Shown here in pieces: positions 4,613-7,546 of a stretch of 7,546 nt of DNA. The notes under the pieces are model-generated. The model was not told where the DNA came from. It saw nothing but the letters and a program-made list of their open reading frames with translations, and did not search any database. The position numbers and the translations under genes were made by a program. How positions within the stretch are numbered: the first letter of the stretch is position 1; every line of letters begins with the position of its first letter. Origin of the DNA: CAZNQW01 sp964575225 (GTDB lineage: Bacteria > Chloroflexota > Anaerolineae > JAAYZQ01); assembly GCA_964575225.1 (NCBI GenBank), contig CAZNQW010000192.1, forward strand, positions 1-7,546. The letters are read 5' to 3'.

Positions 4613-6307
4613 ATGTTTGACCTCGTTTTGAAGAACGGACGGGTTGTCGACGGGACGGGCAGTCCCTGGTTCCAGGCGGATGTAGGCATCCAGAATGGCA
4701 AGATCGTGGCGGTGGGGCAACTGGATGCAGCGTCCGAAACCCAGGTTCTGGATGTGACGGACCTCGTTGTCGCCCCGGGCTTTATGGATCCACACTCCCA
4801 TACCGATTGCAGCGCCCTCAAGAACCGGGAGGCCTATACGTCCATCCAGCAAGGCATCACCACCGAGTTTGTGGGCAATTGTGGGATGTCGCCCTATTTC
4901 CCCATCACAGAACGTAACAAAAAGTCAGCGCTGATGGAAATGGCTGACCTCTTCGATGCCGATCTGGACAAGGTCGCCATTGGCTGGTCTGACTATGCGG
5001 GCTTTCGGACTGCGCTCCAGGACGGCGGTTTGGGGACAAACCTGGCGCCCTTTGTTGGTCACAACAATGTACGCAGCGCGGTCATGGGCGAAGAGGGTGA
5101 GGGCGGTGAGCGTTCCAAGCCGACTGGCGCCGAACTGGAAGAGATGAAACGCCTGGTGGCCGAGGCCATGGAGCAGGGTGCCTGGGGGCTGACCAGCGGG
5201 TTGGTCTACAAACCCGGCAGAAACGCTGCCACTGACGAGGTCACCGAACTGGCACGGGTCGTAGCAGAGCGGGGAGGCACCTACATGTCCCACATCCGGG
5301 GTTACCGTTCCCCGGAGGGCCTCAACGAGTTTATCAGGATCGTAGAAGGTTCCGGGGTTCGTGGAGTCCTCTCCCACTATTCTGCTCGCTGTTTCGTGCA
5401 GCAAAAGCAACTGGTCGGCCCCCTGCCGGAGGAGCTCCTGGGCATCATCGACCGGGCGCGGGACGGGGGCGCCGAGATTTACCTGGATGTCCTACCCTGG
5501 GGAGGCTATAGCAGCTCATCCATGATCCATTTGCTTCTCGAGACGCAGGACAAATTCGACGAATCGGGTCACAGGCTCACCTTTGGGCAGTTCATGGATA
5601 TGCTTCGTGACCCGGTCGAACGGCAGCGGGTTGAGGAAAGAGCCCGATCGCGGGCTGCCAAAATGGAGGATCTTAGCGATGCCAAGGATGTAGATTGGCA
5701 GTTCGGGGATATGTTCATCGTCAATCGCTCGATCCGTTTTCCCGAGTACGTTGATCGCAGCCTGGCCGAGATTGCGGAAGCGCGGGGTACAGATGTCGTT
5801 ACTGCTGCTGCGGATATCCTCCTGGAGGACGAAGGGAATACCTTCTGGGGAAGCCGGCAATGCGAGGCGGACCTGAAACAGATTATCCAGCACCCGGCGG
5901 CCATGGTCTCCACGGACGGCAGTGCCCTGGAAAAGGATCCGCCCTTTGTCAGCTTGCGTAGTGTCCTGTATGCGCCGGCTGTCCGGCTCTATGGCTCGTT
6001 CCCCAAGGTAGTGGGCGCGTATGTTCGCGAGGATCGGCTCTTCTCTCTGGAGGAAGCCATCCGGAAGACGACGTCACTCCCCGCGCAGGCCATCGGTTTG
6101 GTGGATCGGGGGCGTATCGAGCCCGGTATGTGGGCTGATATCTGCGTGTTCGATCCCGAACGCATCGCCCATATGGCCACCTACTTTGAACCACGGCAGT
6201 TCTGCGTGGGCATAAAACATGTGTTGGTGAACGGCCAGTTGGCGATGAAGTCAGGAAAGCTGACGGGCGTTCGTTCTGGGCAAATTCTGACCCCTGCGTT
6301 TGCGTGA
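4613..6307 (+). CDS. N-acyl-D-amino-acid deacylase (D-aminoacylase family amidohydrolase)
   Basis: Zinc-dependent amidohydrolase, probably cytoplasmic, that would hydrolyse N-acyl-D-amino acids to D-amino acid and carboxylate. An N-terminal beta-sandwich part (1-55, FDLVLKNGRVVDGTG) leads into the metal motif PGFMDPHSHTD with His61 and His63. Cys90 in VGNCG is the bridging Cys characteristic of D-aminoacylases. His227 (MSHIR) and His255 (LSHYS) are the next metal ligands and Asp435 (STDG) the catalytic Asp. YGSFPKVVGAYVRE (about 459-472) and IEPGMWADICVFDP near the C-terminus are family signatures. There is no signal peptide. At 564 residues it is longer than the roughly 480-residue archetype; the extra length lies between His255 and Asp435. 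The substrate-binding stretch after His227 reads RGYRSPE where an acidic residue soon after the Arg is usual, so the preferred acyl amino acid may differ. A strong ribosome binding site precedes it and a peptide-binding lipoprotein gene follows. Confidence 0.93.
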   Translation: MFDLVLKNGRVVDGTGSPWFQADVGIQNGKIVAVGQLDAASETQVLDVTDLVVAPGFMDPHSHTDCSALKNREAYTSIQQGITTEFVGNCGMSPYFPITERNKKSALMEMADLFDADLDKVAIGWSDYAGFRTALQDGGLGTNLAPFVGHNNVRSAVMGEEGEGGERSKPTGAELEEMKRLVAEAMEQGAWGLTSGLVYKPGRNAATDEVTELARVVAERGGTYMSHIRGYRSPEGLNEFIRIVEGSGVRGVLSHYSARCFVQQKQLVGPLPEELLGIIDRARDGGAEIYLDVLPWGGYSSSSMIHLLLETQDKFDESGHRLTFGQFMDMLRDPVERQRVEERARSRAAKMEDLSDAKDVDWQFGDMFIVNRSIRFPEYVDRSLAEIAEARGTDVVTAAADILLEDEGNTFWGSRQCEADLKQIIQHPAAMVSTDGSALEKDPPFVSLRSVLYAPAVRLYGSFPKVVGAYVREDRLFSLEEAIRKTTSLPAQAIGLVDRGRIEPGMWADICVFDPERIAHMATYFEPRQFCVGIKHVLVNGQLAMKSGKLTGVRSGQILTPAFA

Positions 6308-6311
6308 GGCC

Positions 6312-6335
6312 AAGGAAATGTCCGGTGATATCCTT
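6312..6335 (+). terminator. Weak hairpin after the deacylase
   Basis: AAGGA (6312-6316) and TCCTT (6331-6335) can pair, with an A/A mismatch and a further two AT pairs around an eight-base loop. It is followed by GTTCTC rather than a clear T-run, so it is at best a weak terminator and may not act at all. Confidence 0.2.
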
Positions 6336-6380
6336 GTTCTCTGCGGGTTGGGTTTCGAAAGGAGGGATGGCATAAAGGCA

Positions 6381-6410
6381 TTGACCCAGCTCGCAAGGGG
6401 CCACTGTAAG
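6381..6410 (+). promoter_or_regulatory. Possible promoter of the substrate-binding protein gene
   Basis: TTGACC at 6381-6386 differs from the -35 consensus at one base. TGTAAG at 6405-6410 is a poor -10 with an 18-base spacer. A better -10 look-alike, TACAAT at 6412-6417, sits 25 bases from TTGACC, too far for a standard spacer, and has no matching -35 of its own. The 149-base gap would accommodate a separate promoter for the transporter. Confidence 0.3.
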
Positions 6411-6440
6411 TTACAATATCTAGGGAAAAAACGGCAAACA

Positions 6441-6448
6441 AAAGGAGG
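6441..6448 (+). promoter_or_regulatory. Ribosome binding site of the substrate-binding protein
   Basis: AAAGGAGG is a near-perfect Shine-Dalgarno sequence, eight bases before the ATG at 6457. It fixes the start of the lipoprotein and suggests strong translation, as expected for an abundant binding protein. Confidence 0.85.
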
Positions 6449-6456
6449 CTTTACGA

Positions 6457-7546
6457 ATGATTAGCAAGAAATTGGGACTGGCGCTGGCCCTGGTAATGAT
6501 TGCCACGCTGGGGCTTGCCGCCTGTGGACCAACTCCTGAACCTGAAGTTATCGAAAAGGTGGTTACTCAGGAGGTGGAGAAGATTGTACAAGAGACGGTG
6601 ATTGTCGAGACGGAAAAGGAAGTGGAAAAGGAAGTGACCCGAGTGGTCACGCCGGAGACCGAGCCAGTGGCCTTTGAGGGCACTGTCGTTGTCGGCGACT
6701 ACCAGGAGCCCAAGGGGCTGATCTACCACATTCATCAGCAGGCGCATACAGTCACTATCCTGCACTCCATCTACTACAGGATGCTCAATCTCAACGAGAA
6801 CGATGAAATGGTCCCGGAGCTGCTGGCTGAAGTGCCGACCCTGGAAAATGGCGGCATTTCGCCGGATGCCAAGACCTGTACCCTCAAGTTCCGGGATGGG
6901 TTCACCTGGCATGACGGCGAGCCGGTCACAGCCGAGGATTTCAAGTTCACCTGGGAGTTCATCATGGACCCCGCAACCCTGGCTCAGACCATGTTTGGCT
7001 GGGATCGGATCTCCTCGGTCGAGGTGCCTGATCCCTTGACAGCCATTGTCAACTTTGACGAGGCCTATCCGACCTTTGTCGAAGCGGTCTTGTTGAACCC
7101 GATCATGCCCAAGCACCTTCTAGAAGGTCTGGAGGACCCGGGAAACAGCGACTATGCCCGCAACCCCGTGGGCAATGGGCCCTTTATCTTTAAGGAATGG
7201 CGACCGGGTGACCAGATCGTGGTCGAGGCCAATCCCAACGCGCCACTGCCGCCAAAGCTGGAGCGGATCATCTTCAAGTTCGTGCCCGATCAGAACACGA
7301 TGCTGGCCCTGGTTCGCGTCGGCGACATCGATGTGGCCTGGGACATGACCGAGAATCACGTCGCCGAACTGCAAAAGATGGACCATGTGGAGACCGTGCT
7401 CGTTCCTGGGGGTGCTGTTGAGCGCTACTACTTTAACTTCCGCAATCCCCAGAACTTGGGCGAGCCCCATCCCATCTTCACCGACGTCCGCGTCCGCAAG
7501 GCGATTGCCATGACGATGGACCGTTTCACCTTGGTGGATAAGGTGC
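6457..7546 (+). CDS. ABC transporter peptide-binding lipoprotein (SBP family 5), 3' end outside window
   Basis: The first 363 codons of a DppA/OppA-type extracellular solute-binding protein; the frame is open at the window edge. Residues 1-23 form a lipoprotein signal: a Lys-Lys start, a hydrophobic core and the lipobox LAAC with Cys23 as the lipidated residue, so the mature protein is anchored on the outer face of the membrane. Residues about 25-70 are a Glu/Val/Lys/Thr-rich linker containing EVEKIVQETV and EKEVEKEVTRVV. The binding domain then shows FTWHDGEPVTAEDFKFTW (149-166), NPVGNGPF (236-243) and DVRVRKAIAMTMDR (343-356), all standard family 5 signatures. It would capture peptides or related solutes for an ABC importer whose permease and ATPase genes probably lie downstream. 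Next to the deacylase, the cargo may be N-acylated or D-residue-containing compounds (inference). Confidence 0.93.
   Translation, partial: MISKKLGLALALVMIATLGLAACGPTPEPEVIEKVVTQEVEKIVQETVIVETEKEVEKEVTRVVTPETEPVAFEGTVVVGDYQEPKGLIYHIHQQAHTVTILHSIYYRMLNLNENDEMVPELLAEVPTLENGGISPDAKTCTLKFRDGFTWHDGEPVTAEDFKFTWEFIMDPATLAQTMFGWDRISSVEVPDPLTAIVNFDEAYPTFVEAVLLNPIMPKHLLEGLEDPGNSDYARNPVGNGPFIFKEWRPGDQIVVEANPNAPLPPKLERIIFKFVPDQNTMLALVRVGDIDVAWDMTENHVAELQKMDHVETVLVPGGAVERYYFNFRNPQNLGEPHPIFTDVRVRKAIAMTMDRFTLVDKV

Noticed and set aside
4192..4821. Minus-strand frame of 209 residues
   Set aside because: It lies opposite the oxidase remnant and the deacylase start, both supported by strong motifs, and it has no recognisable motif itself.
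6451..7116. Minus-strand frame of 221 residues opposite the lipoprotein gene
   Set aside because: The + strand has a perfect ribosome binding site, a lipobox and family 5 binding-protein motifs. The minus frame is a codon-bias shadow.

Overview
The window reads as chromosomal DNA from a GC-rich, probably free-living bacterium. The best fit is Chloroflexota. The main pointer is the substrate-binding lipoprotein at the right end: its lipobox is followed by a long Val/Glu/Lys/Thr-rich linker of a kind I associate with Chloroflexota solute-binding proteins. No 16S or other phylogenetic marker is present, so the assignment is tentative. All recognisable genes lie on the + strand.

Left block (2-3702). 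A cytochrome P450 whose start lies outside the window is followed closely by two unrecognised multi-pass membrane proteins, a short-chain dehydrogenase/reductase (SDR), and the stump of a PEP/pyruvate-dikinase-like gene that overlaps the SDR end by 11 bases. Gaps are 66, 37 and 3 bases, then an overlap, so this looks like one operon. A P450 plus an SDR suggests hydroxylation followed by alcohol/ketone interconversion of a hydrophobic substrate. The substrate and the role of the membrane proteins are unknown.

Middle block (about 3575-4600). This is a scar rather than a normal intergenic region. The dikinase-like gene loses its similarity after about 71 residues. About 600 bases follow with no credible gene but with a dispersed hairpin-rich repeat (CTCAGAATGACA core), short direct and tandem repeats, and a near-consensus sigma-70 promoter. 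At 4300 the C-terminal third of an FMN-dependent alpha-hydroxy-acid oxidase appears. It lacks its N-terminal two thirds, is frameshifted at a run of five G, and ends inside the ribosome binding site of the next gene. Two genes truncated towards each other suggest a deletion or rearrangement junction, or an assembly join.

Right block (4613-7546). An intact zinc-dependent N-acyl-D-amino-acid deacylase (D-aminoacylase family) is followed after 149 bases by the lipoprotein substrate-binding subunit of a peptide-type ABC transporter, cut by the window end. Together they suggest import and deacylation of N-acylated or D-residue-containing peptides or amino acids. The hydroxy-acid oxidase remnant was probably once the first gene of this catabolic group. 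I see no RNA genes, CRISPR arrays, transposase genes or defence genes.
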